From G965240365 sp965240365 (GTDB lineage Bacteria; Pseudomonadota; Gammaproteobacteria; Eutrophobiales; Eutrophobiaceae): 64,000 nt of DNA. Position 1 is the stretch's first letter. Every line of letters starts with the position of its first letter. This document shows positions 16,691 to 24,748 of this stretch, piece by piece. The translations under genes were made by a program, and so were the position numbers. The notes under the pieces are model-generated. The model was not told the origin of the DNA. It saw only the letters and a list, made by a program, of their open reading frames with translations, and ran no database searches. The stretch covers positions 2,356,001 to 2,420,000 of the forward strand of contig OZ251218.1 in the NCBI GenBank assembly GCA_965240365.1, written 5' to 3'.

Positions 16691-17475
16691 AAGTAAGGTG
16701 TCAGGTATCCTGGCCACGGCATCGTTAGTATTGCTCATAAAGCGCCTATCGCCCCCGCCGTCATTCCGGCGAAGGCCGGAATCCAGTGGTTTATGTAATC
16801 CATTCCCGCGTCAGCGGGAATGACATTCTAAAGAAACGGCAAGTCAACGCGCCCTCCCACAAACCCCGGCAACCATTAACCCCCCGGCCCCGCCCTCCTG
16901 GATTCCGGCCTTCGCCGGGCGGCTACGGGCGTCCTCGGCGGCTTGTTCCAGACGCCGCTCTACCACCTACATCCCTGTAGGCGTGCCCTCACGCCGCATA
17001 CAGGACATCCTGTCCATAAATGACGACGGGGTGTTATTTTGGCTTTCCATCATCCTGTCTGCCTTTAGCAGGAATGCAGGGTCACCTCATCTAAAATAAG
17101 GTGTCAGGTATCCTGGCTACGGTATCGTTGGTATCGCTCATAATGCGCCTATTGCCCCCGCCGTCATTCCAGCGAAGGCTGGAATCCAGTGGTTTATGTC
17201 ATCCATTCACGTGTCAGCGGGAATAACATTCTAAAGAAACGGCAAGTCAACGCGCCCTCCCACAAACCCCGGCAACCATTAACCCCTCGGCCCCGCCCTC
17301 CTGGATTCCGGCCTTCGCCGGAATGACGACGGGGCAAAAACGGAAATGAGCGGTATTCCGACAGACCCCCTCTGTCATCCCCGGTAAATTCCCAACTACA
17401 ACCTCCTCCGTCATTGCGGGAATGACAATTAGACAGAACCGGCGCTCATAATCACATCCCGGCCGGCCCGGCCCG
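16677..17475. repeat. Composite family 1 repeat array
   Basis: Two near-identical units start at 16677 and 17083 with GGTCACCTCATCTAAAA. Each runs through TGTCAGGTATCCTGGC, a CATTCC-type palindrome, AATCCAGTGGTTTATG and an ATTCCC-N8-GGGAAT palindrome (16802-16821; degenerate at 17206-17225), then a shared tail (TAAAGAAACGGCAAGTCAAC) to GCCTTCGCCGG. The spacer (CATACAGGACATCCTGTCCA, about 16998) matches the array at 10948-11352. No gene was seen between 16691 and 17602. Confidence 0.88.
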
Positions 17476-17519
17476 TTCAACTTGTCCTAATACTTTATGT
17501 CGCAAAATGCAACACATTA

Positions 17520-17548
17520 TTTACACAATGAATATCAGGGCCTATAAA
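17520..17548 (+). promoter_or_regulatory. Likely sigma70 promoter of the alcohol dehydrogenase gene
   Basis: TTTACA (17520-17525), 17-base spacer, TATAAA (17543-17548), giving a leader of about 70 bases before the strong ribosome site CAGGAGGT at about 17586. The setting is the AT-rich block that separates the repeat array from the gene. Similarity to consensus is the only support. Confidence 0.5.
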
Positions 17549-17602
17549 TAGCGCCGTTGTAACAAAACCATTAACACACAAAGAGCAGGAGGTAAGTTTG
17601 CT

Positions 17603-19537
17603 ATGTTAAATCAACTTAAAGCCCGCGCCTTGCACAAGGCAACAATGGCCATTGTCAGCGCGGCGGCTGTCTTTTTTACCGCGTTCAGCGCGCCTTCGGC
17701 GATTGCCGCCGCCGGCGTAACCTGGAAAGACCTTCAAAACGATCACAAGACCACGGATGACGTGCTGATGTATGGTCTGGGCCTCAAGGCGCAGCGCCAC
17801 AGTTCGCTCAACCAGATCAATACCGCCAATGTCGCAAAAATGCGCCCCAAGTGGTCCTTCTCGTTTGGCGACGAGAAACAACGCGGCCAGGAAGGCCAGG
17901 CGCTGATTCGTGATGGCGTCATTTATATCACGGCCTCGTATTCGCGCATGTTTGCGCTGGATGCCAAGACCGGCAAGAAGCTCTGGCAATATACCGCGCG
18001 TCTGCCGGATGATATCCGCCCCTGTTGCGATGTGGTCAATCGCGGCGCGGCCATCTATGGCGACAAGGTCTTCATGGGTCTGCTCGACGCCTCGATCGTG
18101 GCCCTCGACAGGAAGACCGGCAAGGCGGTCTGGAAGAAAAAATTCGGCGACCACACGGCCGGTTATACCATGACCGGCGCGCCGTTCATCATCAAGGACA
18201 GGAAGACCGGCAGGGTCTTGCTGATTCACGGCTCATCCGGCGATGAATTCGGCGTGCTCGGGCAACTGTTTGCGCGGGATCCCGACACCGGCGAGGAAAT
18301 CTGGATGCGGCCGTTTGTTGAAGGCCACGTGGGCCGCCTGAACGGCAAGGAATCCACCCCGACCGGAAACCCGAAGGCGCCTTCCTGGCCTGATGGCGAT
18401 TACAAGGGTACGGGCAAGGTTGAAGCCTGGAGTCACGGCGGTGGCGCGCCCTGGCAAACGGCCTCATTTGACGAGGAAACCAATACCATCGTGGTCGGCA
18501 CCGGCAACCCCGCGCCGTGGAATACCTGGAAGCGCACCGGCCCGGATAAGAATCCCGGTAACTGGGACAGCCTCTATACCTCCGGTCAGGCTTATGTCGA
18601 GCCCAGCACCGGCGAACTGGTCGGCTTTTTTCAGCATACGCCCAACGATGCCTGGGATTATTCCGGCAACAATGAGATCATTCTGTTTGAATACAAAGAT
18701 CCCAAGAGCGGCAAGATGGTCAAGGCCGGCGGCCATGCCGACCGCAACGGCTATCTGTTCATCACCGACCGCGCCAAGCTGGCCAAGCGCGGCGCCAAAC
18801 AGGCCAATAAGCCCACGGCCCTGATCGCGGCCCATCCCTTCGTGCCCGATATCACCTGGTCCAAGGGCTTTGACCTCAAGACCGGCCGGCCTATCGTGAA
18901 TTTCGATCAATACCCGCCAGAGCCGGAGCCGGGCCAGAGACAGGGCAAGAAGATTTCGGTCACCCCCAACTTTCTGGGCGGCAAAAACTGGAATCCGATG
19001 TCCTATCATCCCGACACCGGTCTGTTTTATATCCCCGCCAACCACTGGTCAGAGGATTACTGGACGGAAAACATCACCTATAAAAAAGGCGCGGCCTATC
19101 TGGGCCAGGGTTTCCGGATCCACAAGCAGTTCGACGACCATATCGGCGCCTTGAAGGCCATGGACCCGCTCACGGGCGAGATCATCTGGGAACACAAGGA
19201 AAAGCTGCCGCTCTGGGCCGGCACCCTGACCACCAAGGGCGGGCTGGTGTTTACCGGCACCAGCGATGGTTATGCCAAGGCCTTTGACGCCAAAAGCGGC
19301 GAGGAACTGTGGTCATTCCAGACCGGTTCGGGCATCGTGTCCATCCCGGTCACCTGGGAAATGGACGGCAAGCAGTATGTCGGCATCGGTTCCGGCTATG
19401 GCGGCGCGGTGCCGCTCTGGGGCGGCGATATTGCCGACCTGACCAAGCCGGTATCACAGGGCGGCTCTTTCTGGGTGTTTGAAATCCCCGAACAGGTCGC
19501 GACCGGCGCCGGTGGCAGCGAAGTCGCGGCCAACTGA
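17603..19537 (+). CDS. exaA: PQQ-dependent (quinoprotein) alcohol dehydrogenase, ExaA type
   Basis: A periplasmic pyrroloquinoline-quinone enzyme that oxidises alcohols such as ethanol and passes electrons to a cytochrome c. The 644 residues begin with a signal peptide (VFFTAFSAPSAIA). The eight-bladed propeller shows the vicinal Cys141-Cys142 disulfide (RPCCDVVNRG), HGSSGDEFGV, SHGGGAPWQ, NDAWDYSGNNE, FLGGKNWNPM and GGAVPLWGGD, all close to Pseudomonas ExaA/PedE. Asp352 is the catalytic base. Residue 354 is Ser, where lanthanide enzymes carry a second Asp (DYD), so calcium use is inferred. PedF-type cytochrome c550 lies downstream. Confidence 0.93.
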   Translation: MLNQLKARALHKATMAIVSAAAVFFTAFSAPSAIAAAGVTWKDLQNDHKTTDDVLMYGLGLKAQRHSSLNQINTANVAKMRPKWSFSFGDEKQRGQEGQALIRDGVIYITASYSRMFALDAKTGKKLWQYTARLPDDIRPCCDVVNRGAAIYGDKVFMGLLDASIVALDRKTGKAVWKKKFGDHTAGYTMTGAPFIIKDRKTGRVLLIHGSSGDEFGVLGQLFARDPDTGEEIWMRPFVEGHVGRLNGKESTPTGNPKAPSWPDGDYKGTGKVEAWSHGGGAPWQTASFDEETNTIVVGTGNPAPWNTWKRTGPDKNPGNWDSLYTSGQAYVEPSTGELVGFFQHTPNDAWDYSGNNEIILFEYKDPKSGKMVKAGGHADRNGYLFITDRAKLAKRGAKQANKPTALIAAHPFVPDITWSKGFDLKTGRPIVNFDQYPPEPEPGQRQGKKISVTPNFLGGKNWNPMSYHPDTGLFYIPANHWSEDYWTENITYKKGAAYLGQGFRIHKQFDDHIGALKAMDPLTGEIIWEHKEKLPLWAGTLTTKGGLVFTGTSDGYAKAFDAKSGEELWSFQTGSGIVSIPVTWEMDGKQYVGIGSGYGGAVPLWGGDIADLTKPVSQGGSFWVFEIPEQVATGAGGSEVAAN

Positions 19538-19563
19538 ATGGAGTAAAAACGGCTTTGAGTCGT

Positions 19564-19598
19564 CTCGCCCGCGCATTCCCCGGCAGGCGAGTTTTTTT
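19564..19598 (+). terminator. Terminator after the alcohol dehydrogenase gene
   Basis: CTCGCC (19564-19569) pairs with GGCGAG (19586-19591), followed directly by seven Ts. This is the form of a Rho-independent terminator, 26 bases after the stop codon. Confidence 0.7.
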
Positions 19599-19602
19599 AA
19601 TC

Positions 19603-19624
19603 GGCGGGGCTTTATAGCCCCGCC
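19603..19624 (+). terminator. Second hairpin downstream of exaA
   Basis: GGCGGGGC (19603-19610), loop TTTATA, GCCCCGCC (19617-19624): a perfect 8-bp stem in the short gap before the pentapeptide-repeat gene. It may back up the previous terminator or act as an attenuator for the downstream genes. Confidence 0.5.
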
Positions 19625-19656
19625 ATCTTTAATCCTTTAACGCGGGAACAAGATCA

Positions 19657-20268
19657 GTGAAGGGATTATCTGCAAAATCATTCAGTGCGGGCCTGCTGCT
19701 TTTGCTGTCCGGCTTCAGTCTTTCATTGCCGGCCTACGACACCATCGTCAATCGCCAGCAGCGGCCTGATCCGTGGATCGTGAACGGCTGTGAAATCAAG
19801 CCGGGCACGGTCTGCAAGAACGCCGATCTCCGCTTTGCGGACCTCAAGAATGCGGACCTCAGCAACGCCGACCTGAGCGGCGCGAGCCTCGTGCGGGCCG
19901 ATTTACGCGGCGTAAAGTTTATTGGCGCCGATTTGTCCGGGGCCGACCTGGAATCGGCCGATATGCGGATCAGCAATCTAAAGGGGGCCAGACTGGTCCG
20001 CGCCAGCCTGCGCGGCGTCAATCTGGAATTCTCCAGGGCGGTAAGGGCGGAGATGAATTATGCGGACCTGACCGCGGCCAATTTCGAGATGGTGCGCGCC
20101 AATCAGATTCAACTGGTCGGCGCCAGGATCATCAACACCAACTTGCAGGAGGCCAAGCTGTATGAGGCCAATCTGGCCGACGCCGTGATGGAGGGCGCAA
20201 GGATCAGGTTCGCTATTTTTCAGGGCGCGTTCATGGAGGGGTGCAAGGGCTGTCCCCATGACTGGTAG
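19657..20268 (+). CDS. Exported pentapeptide-repeat protein
   Basis: A 203-residue protein with a signal peptide (LLLLLSGFSLSLPA). About 25 pentapeptide repeats of the A(D/N)LXX kind follow (e.g. ADLRFADLKNADLSNADLSG), predicted to form a right-handed quadrilateral beta-helix. Cys pairs flank the repeats (NGCEIKPGTVC; GCKGCPHDW). The GTG start at 19657 follows a GGGAAC sequence. Its place between a quinoprotein dehydrogenase and its cytochrome suggests a periplasmic accessory role, which is inference. Confidence 0.85.
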   Translation: MKGLSAKSFSAGLLLLLSGFSLSLPAYDTIVNRQQRPDPWIVNGCEIKPGTVCKNADLRFADLKNADLSNADLSGASLVRADLRGVKFIGADLSGADLESADMRISNLKGARLVRASLRGVNLEFSRAVRAEMNYADLTAANFEMVRANQIQLVGARIINTNLQEAKLYEANLADAVMEGARIRFAIFQGAFMEGCKGCPHDW

Positions 20269-20728
20269 GGGCATTGTCCTTGCCGCAAGTCTGCTTGGCC
20301 TGACAGCGGTCCTTGTCGCCGTGGCCCGGGCCGCCGGGACGGATGTTGTATCCGCCCTGCAATTATGCAGGAAAATAGAAGCTCCGGAGGCCAGGCTGGC
20401 CTGTTTTGATAACAGCGCGAGACGCTTCGCCCCGCCGACCCTGCAAGGCAAGCTCGGGCATGTCAGCGATGTGTTCAGTCTGACGGAGCCCCATGTCTTG
20501 CGTTACCGCAGTCATGGCGTGATCTTTGTGCTGTATCTGCGCGATGGCGAGGGCAATGTCTTGCAGAATCTGCACCTCGGCGGGCGGGGCGAGGCCGAAT
20601 ACCTTATTGAGCGGCCCGGAGAATATTCCTTAAAAATTGACGGCAGCGCGGCCTGGGAAATCTGGCTGGAACCCATTAAGGAAGCTCTGAATAAGTCCAT
20701 CCAGGACTTATCAGAGCACGCAAGGTGA
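20258..20728 (+). CDS. Secreted hypothetical protein ending in a repeat
   Basis: The frame opens at ATG 20258 inside the end of the pentapeptide gene (11-base overlap), so the two are probably translationally coupled. The 156 residues have a signal peptide (VLAASLLGLTAVLVAVARA), then LCRKIEAPEARLACFDNSARRF, a Cys-pair motif seen in several envelope proteins, and a beta-rich region. The last 17 residues (IKEALNKSIQDLSEHAR) and the stop lie within the family 2 repeat, so the native C-terminus was probably replaced. Function unknown. Confidence 0.65.
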   Translation: MTGRGIVLAASLLGLTAVLVAVARAAGTDVVSALQLCRKIEAPEARLACFDNSARRFAPPTLQGKLGHVSDVFSLTEPHVLRYRSHGVIFVLYLRDGEGNVLQNLHLGGRGEAEYLIERPGEYSLKIDGSAAWEIWLEPIKEALNKSIQDLSEHAR

Positions 20729-20832
20729 AAATGCGATTTTCACCTTTCTTCAAAATCAATGACTTACGTCATTGATTTTGGCGGTACGTCCCTGTACCGC
20801 AGGAAGCTCTGATTCAATCAGAGCTTCCCTAA
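20677..20832. repeat. Family 2 five-hairpin element, copy 1
   Basis: Five adjacent inverted repeats: 20684-20698 with 20704-20717 (one bulge); 20722-20732 with 20736-20746 (11 bp, loop GCG); 20751-20763 with 20768-20780 (13 bp, loop TTAC); 20781-20787 with 20794-20800 (7 bp); 20802-20814 with 20816-20828 (13 bp). The second copy at 21715-21881 has the same order with sequence changes. The element encodes the end of the preceding gene and stops just before the cytochrome gene leader. Confidence 0.9.
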
Positions 20833-20875
20833 GCGACCGCGCCGCCTACATAACTGGAACTGGAGGAAGTGTGAA

Positions 20876-21289
20876 ATGAAAATAAACTGTCTGCTTGGCC
20901 TTTTTCTAAGTCTTTTTTGCCTGTCCGGCGTGTTTGCCCACGGCGATGGCGCGCCGCAGCCGGTTGACACCGAGGGTCTGGACGCGCTCGGGGAGGAATG
21001 GTTGACCCAAAACCCTTATAAGGATAATGAACTGGCCATCGAGATTGGTTCATCCGGCTATAATTCCAATTGCGCCCGCTGCCACGGACTGGATGCGAAA
21101 TCGGGCGGCATTGCGCCGGATCTGCGCTGGCTTGAGGACGATCTGGAAGGCGACGAATGGTTTATATATCGGGTCCGCAATGGCGCGATTCGCAACGGCG
21201 TCACCTATATGCCGAAGTTCGAGGGCTTGTTGAGCCAGGAAGCCATGTGGGCGATCCGCGCCTATATCAACGCGCAGCCTGATGATTAG
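20876..21289 (+). CDS. pedF: Cytochrome c550, PedF type
   Basis: A 137-residue periplasmic monohaem cytochrome c with a signal peptide (LLGLFLSLFCLSGVFA), the haem-binding motif CARCH (Cys66, Cys69, His70) and a distal Met in VTYMPKF that may be the axial ligand. It resembles the cytochrome c550 that accepts electrons from ExaA/PedE-type quinoprotein dehydrogenases in pseudomonads, and the genetic linkage supports that role. A good ribosome site (GGAGGAAG) precedes the ATG. Confidence 0.85.
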   Translation: MKINCLLGLFLSLFCLSGVFAHGDGAPQPVDTEGLDALGEEWLTQNPYKDNELAIEIGSSGYNSNCARCHGLDAKSGGIAPDLRWLEDDLEGDEWFIYRVRNGAIRNGVTYMPKFEGLLSQEAMWAIRAYINAQPDD

Positions 21290-21366
21290 CTTCCGGCCCG
21301 CCGGCAATAATATCCGGCATGGCAAAGCCGGCCGGTCAATTCCCTTGACCGCGCCGGCGGCTTAAT

Positions 21367-21675
21367 GTGAGGCCGTTTAGCCCGAGGGCCGGCGGCCTGA
21401 TGCTGCTGGCGGCTGTACTGAGCGCCGCTTCCGTACAGGCTGAAATCAACGATTATCAGATACGTCGCCTGATCCTGTACCAGACGGATTGCAGGCTGGA
21501 TGAACTGACAAGACAGCCCGCCGGCGGTGGGCTCAACTTTTTAGCCACTTGCCAGAATCTTTCCTTCTATCCCGAGGGCGTGCTCATCGAGTGCGGCGAC
21601 GGGGATGACGAAACCACCTGCAAGGTGAAGACGGAAAGCCGCTCTTTTGACCTGAAAATGATGCAACAGGATTGA
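21367..21675 (+). CDS. Small secreted hypothetical protein
   Basis: A 102-residue protein from GTG 21367 (ATG 21400 is an alternative start) with a signal peptide (LMLLAAVLSAASVQA). Four Cys residues (DCRLDE, ATCQNL, IECGDG, TTCKVK) could make two disulfides in the periplasm. It is bounded downstream by family 2 copy 2. No family was recognised. Location suggests a link to the alcohol-oxidation module. Confidence 0.55.
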   Translation: MRPFSPRAGGLMLLAAVLSAASVQAEINDYQIRRLILYQTDCRLDELTRQPAGGGLNFLATCQNLSFYPEGVLIECGDGDDETTCKVKTESRSFDLKMMQQD

Positions 21676-21714
21676 AATCGGCGGGCGGGCCTGAACCTGA
21701 TGATCTGAATCCGT

Positions 21715-21881
21715 TTAGGAAGCCCTGAATAAATCCATCCTGGATTTCTCAGGGCACGCAGGGTGAAAATGCGATTTTCACCCTGCTTCAAAATCAATGA
21801 CTTACGTCATTGCCAAGTTATTGATTCTGGGGCGGCACATCCCTGTACCGCAGGAAGCTCTGATTCAATCAGAGCTTCCTT
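21715..21881. repeat. Family 2 five-hairpin element, copy 2
   Basis: The order of stems is the same as in the copy at 20677. First is GCCCTGAATAAATCCATCC against GGATTTCTCAGGGC. Next come GGGTGAAAAT-GCG-ATTTTCACCC, an AATCAATGAC-type stem with an 11-base difference in its right arm, GGCGGCAC/GTACCGC (weakened), and GGAAGCTCTGATT with AATCAGAGCTTCC (21852-21879). Compensatory changes in the second stem (CACCTT to CACCCTG on both sides) favour conservation of structure. Confidence 0.88.
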
Positions 21882-21889
21882 TACTATCC

Positions 21890-22783
21890 TTATTCCCGCC
21901 AGGGTCTCTTCAATTTCCACGGATTGGGCAATTTCCCCTGTAACGACAGCGACAGGCAGGCCCCGGCGATCAATATCGCGCCCAGGCCGAAACCCACATC
22001 CGGTATCTCGTTCCAGCCAAGCCAGCCGATCAATGTCGCCAGCGCCACGCTGACATAGGCAAACGGGGCAACCGTCACCGCTTCATTGTGGGTAAAGGCA
22101 TAGGTCAGAAAGGTCTGCCCGGCCGTGGCGCAAATGCCGGCCAGCAACATCAGCCCGATGTCATGGGCGCTGGGCGTCTGCCAGAGCCAGATCATCAGTA
22201 TGCCCGAATACAATGTCGAGAAGATACTGAAATAGAATACCGTGCGCATCACGGGTTCGGTGCCGGCCATATAACGCACCAGGATCTTGGCGCAGGCGAT
22301 AAAAAAACCGGAGCAGAGGCCGATCAGGGCCGCATGGGTAAATAATGAGGTGCCGGGCTTGAGGATCAGCGCGATACCCATAAAGCCGGCCAGCAATGCG
22401 ATGACGCTGTAGATGCTGACTTTTTCCTTGAGCAGGGTCATTGCCAGCAGGCCGATAAACAGCGGTGAGGTGGCGTTTAGCAGGGTCGATTCAGACAGCC
22501 CGACATGGCCAATGGCATAAAAAAAACAGGTCATGGCGCACAGGCTGACAAAACCGCGCAGCATGTGCATGGCCAATACCGGGGTCTTGATAAAGTCGAT
22601 GCCCCTGGGCAGGACGACCGGCAGGATAATCAATAAGCCGATAATGCTCCTCAAAAACACGAGTTGCGCGGCCGGCAAATCCGATGAGGCCAGTTTGATA
22701 CAGCTTGCCATCACGGCAAAGCAAACGGCCGAACAGAAGGCCGGCAAAAAACCATGGATCAGATAACGTTTATCGAATCCCAT
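21890..22783 (-). CDS. DMT-superfamily (EamA) transporter
   Basis: A 297-residue integral membrane protein with about ten hydrophobic helices in two EamA halves (about 12-145 and 155-285), as in drug/metabolite exporters of the RhaT/YdcZ kind. Substrate cannot be told from sequence. It stands alone on the minus strand, converging on the family 2 element at 21715-21881, with a divergent gap of 238 bases to the dUTPase gene. Confidence 0.85.
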   Translation of the reverse strand: MGFDKRYLIHGFLPAFCSAVCFAVMASCIKLASSDLPAAQLVFLRSIIGLLIILPVVLPRGIDFIKTPVLAMHMLRGFVSLCAMTCFFYAIGHVGLSESTLLNATSPLFIGLLAMTLLKEKVSIYSVIALLAGFMGIALILKPGTSLFTHAALIGLCSGFFIACAKILVRYMAGTEPVMRTVFYFSIFSTLYSGILMIWLWQTPSAHDIGLMLLAGICATAGQTFLTYAFTHNEAVTVAPFAYVSVALATLIGWLGWNEIPDVGFGLGAILIAGACLSLSLQGKLPNPWKLKRPWRE

Positions 22784-23021
22784 CAGCCCGCCGCTTCTGC
22801 CGCGCGGATTCTAAAATAAAGAGCGTTCATCTGATTATGGGCCGGCGTGTCTGCCTGTGGCAGGGATGGTTCAGGGGAATGGCATGAATGCCAGAGACAT
22901 AAGGGCGATGATAGCGCAGATAAGGGAGCAGGGATAGGATATAGTCTCGCTTTTTACTGCCTATGCGGGAATAATGTCTATTAACTATCAGGAAACTTTC
23001 AACAAAAAACCGGAGTAAACG

Positions 23022-23459
23022 ATGCTGGACAAGATTTTTGAGATGCAGACCGAACTGAATGATTATGTCTTTTCCAAAAATGGACTTAGGGACGAGACCG
23101 GCCGGGGGCTGACCATGCAGGCCATCATGCGGGCCGCGGCCGGGGATCAGCGCATGGTCAATGCGTTGCCGAATCAATGGCTGCGGAATTATTCAAAGGC
23201 AATGCGGGAGGAATTGAATGAACTGGACGAAGAATTACTGTGGAAATGGTGGAGCAAGGACGAGATTGATTTGCAGAATATCCGGGTCGAGTTGATCGAT
23301 ATACTGCATTTTCTGGTATCGGCCATGATGTGCGCCGGCTTGACGGCCGACAAGGTGCTGGATATATACCGGCAAAAACATGCGGTTAATCTGAGGCGTC
23401 AGGACAGAGGCTATAATAAAAAGGACAAGAACGAGGACGATAACCGTCCGATTGCCTGA
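23022..23459 (+). CDS. Dimeric all-alpha dUTPase
   Basis: A 145-residue member of the dimeric dUTPase family (MazG-like all-alpha NTP pyrophosphohydrolases), which hydrolyses dUTP to dUMP to limit uracil in DNA. The metal-binding acids are visible as REELNELDEE and ELIDILHF, and the C-terminal YRQKHAVNLRRQDRGY is a family signature. It is unrelated to the trimeric beta Dut enzyme usual in enterobacteria. A CGGAG ribosome site precedes ATG 23022. Confidence 0.85.
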   Translation: MLDKIFEMQTELNDYVFSKNGLRDETGRGLTMQAIMRAAAGDQRMVNALPNQWLRNYSKAMREELNELDEELLWKWWSKDEIDLQNIRVELIDILHFLVSAMMCAGLTADKVLDIYRQKHAVNLRRQDRGYNKKDKNEDDNRPIA

Positions 23460-23524
23460 CTTCGGCCGCGGAATAAGTCCCTGTCATGGCTTTTTTATAG
23501 TCGAAAATATCAGCCCCGGTGAAC

Positions 23525-24313
23525 ATGATGAAATACAGCCCCACAGCGCTTCGTCAAATGAAACAGGTCAGGCCGATCGCGGTGCTCACGGCCTATACCT
23601 GCCCGGTCGCGCGTTGTCTGGAAAAGGCCGGCATTCCGGTAATCCTGGTCGGCGACACGGTCGGCATGGTCGAGATGGGTTTTGACAGCACCCGCGCCGT
23701 CACCATCCGACACATGGAATACCATGTCGGCGCGGTGCGGCGCGGCGCGCCCGGCACGCATATTATTGCCGATATGCCCTACAATACCGACCGTGACCCG
23801 GAAACGGCCCTGCTTAACGCGCGTTTATTACTGGCCGCCGGGGCCGACAGCGTCAAGCTGGAGGGGCCGAAATGCGATGTGATCCGGCATTTAATCCGGC
23901 ATGATATTGCGGTGGTCGGGCACACCGGTTTAACCCCGCAGACCGCGAGGAATTTCAGGCAGGCGGGGGTTGAGCGCCAGGACGCGGCGCGCATTTACGC
24001 CGACGCCTCTGCCATAGCCGAGGCCGGCGCCTTTTTGCTGGTGCTGGAACATATCCCGTCCGATCTGTCGGCCTCCATTACCGCGGCGCTGCCGATACCC
24101 ACCATCGGCATTGGCGCCGGCCCGGACTGTGACGGCCAGGTGCTGGTGATCAATGACGCTGCGGGGCTCGGCGATTACTGGCCGCCCTTTTCAAAGCAAT
24201 ATGCCCATCTCGGCCAATCAATCCAGGCCGTTGCCGGCGCCTTTTTAAGCGAAGTTGAACAACGCAAATTCCCGGACAATATCATCAAGCTCAATGTTTC
24301 CGATAAGGCTTAG
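23525..24313 (+). CDS. panB: Ketopantoate hydroxymethyltransferase PanB
   Basis: PanB transfers a hydroxymethyl group from methylene-tetrahydrofolate to 2-oxoisovalerate, the first step of pantothenate synthesis. The roughly 262-residue TIM-barrel has VGDTVGMVEMGFDST (metal and substrate site), the active-site Glu in LVLEHIP, GIGAGPDCDGQVLV and DAAGL. ATG 23525 is chosen; the frame also opens at GTG 23519. No panC or panD is adjacent. Confidence 0.95.
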   Translation: MMKYSPTALRQMKQVRPIAVLTAYTCPVARCLEKAGIPVILVGDTVGMVEMGFDSTRAVTIRHMEYHVGAVRRGAPGTHIIADMPYNTDRDPETALLNARLLLAAGADSVKLEGPKCDVIRHLIRHDIAVVGHTGLTPQTARNFRQAGVERQDAARIYADASAIAEAGAFLLVLEHIPSDLSASITAALPIPTIGIGAGPDCDGQVLVINDAAGLGDYWPPFSKQYAHLGQSIQAVAGAFLSEVEQRKFPDNIIKLNVSDKA

Positions 24314-24687
24314 CAAGAGAATGGCCCCCGAAACGTCGCCAAAATCATTGACGCAAGTCACTGATTCTGAAGCCCTGCCTGCTACAGGCAGGAAATAGAT
24401 AAGCCAGTCTATTAGGCCAGCATAATATGCCCAGCAGACCATTCCAGGTGCTGTCGGCAGGCTCTCGGCAGGAAATTTTAATAATGATTACCTGTTTTCC
24501 CCCACGCCCTGCCGTTAGCTGACCGCTTTTCCTCATTCTTGAAGTTAATGATCGGGTATCGACGCTAAGCCAATGAAATAAAAGCTATTCATCATTTCCC
24601 GCCTTTTTAAATCTGTTTTTTCAAATTTTTTATGCCGGGCAAGGCGTAAAAAATTCCATTTTTCTCCGAAAAATACGCAAACAAGCC

Positions 24688-24717
24688 TTGACAGAGCCGC
24701 CTTTGGCTTCCTATAGT
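24688..24717 (+). promoter_or_regulatory. Promoter of the division/cell-wall cluster
   Basis: TTGACA (24688-24693), 18-base spacer, TATAGT (24712-24717), close to the sigma70 consensus and just before the MraZ boxes. It probably starts the long mraZ-to-ftsZ transcription unit. Confidence 0.75.
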
Positions 24718-24723
24718 TATGAA

Positions 24724-24748
24724 GTGGGGATTAGTGGTTGAAAGTGGT
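24724..24748 (+). promoter_or_regulatory. MraZ operator (three direct repeats)
   Basis: GTGGG (24724-24728), GTGGT (24734-24738) and GTGGT (24744-24748) are spaced exactly 10 bases apart. MraZ is known to bind TGGG/TGG-type direct repeats at this spacing upstream of its own gene. Placement just after the -10 element fits autorepression of the dcw cluster. Confidence 0.8.

Noticed and set aside
10948..17475. CRISPR array in the repeat clusters
   Set aside because: Repeats are long, palindromic, irregularly spaced and shared in their spacers; no cas genes are present.
17603..19537. Lanthanide-dependent XoxF methanol dehydrogenase
   Set aside because: The DYD motif is missing (DYS instead), and the sequence blocks match ExaA/PedE rather than XoxF.
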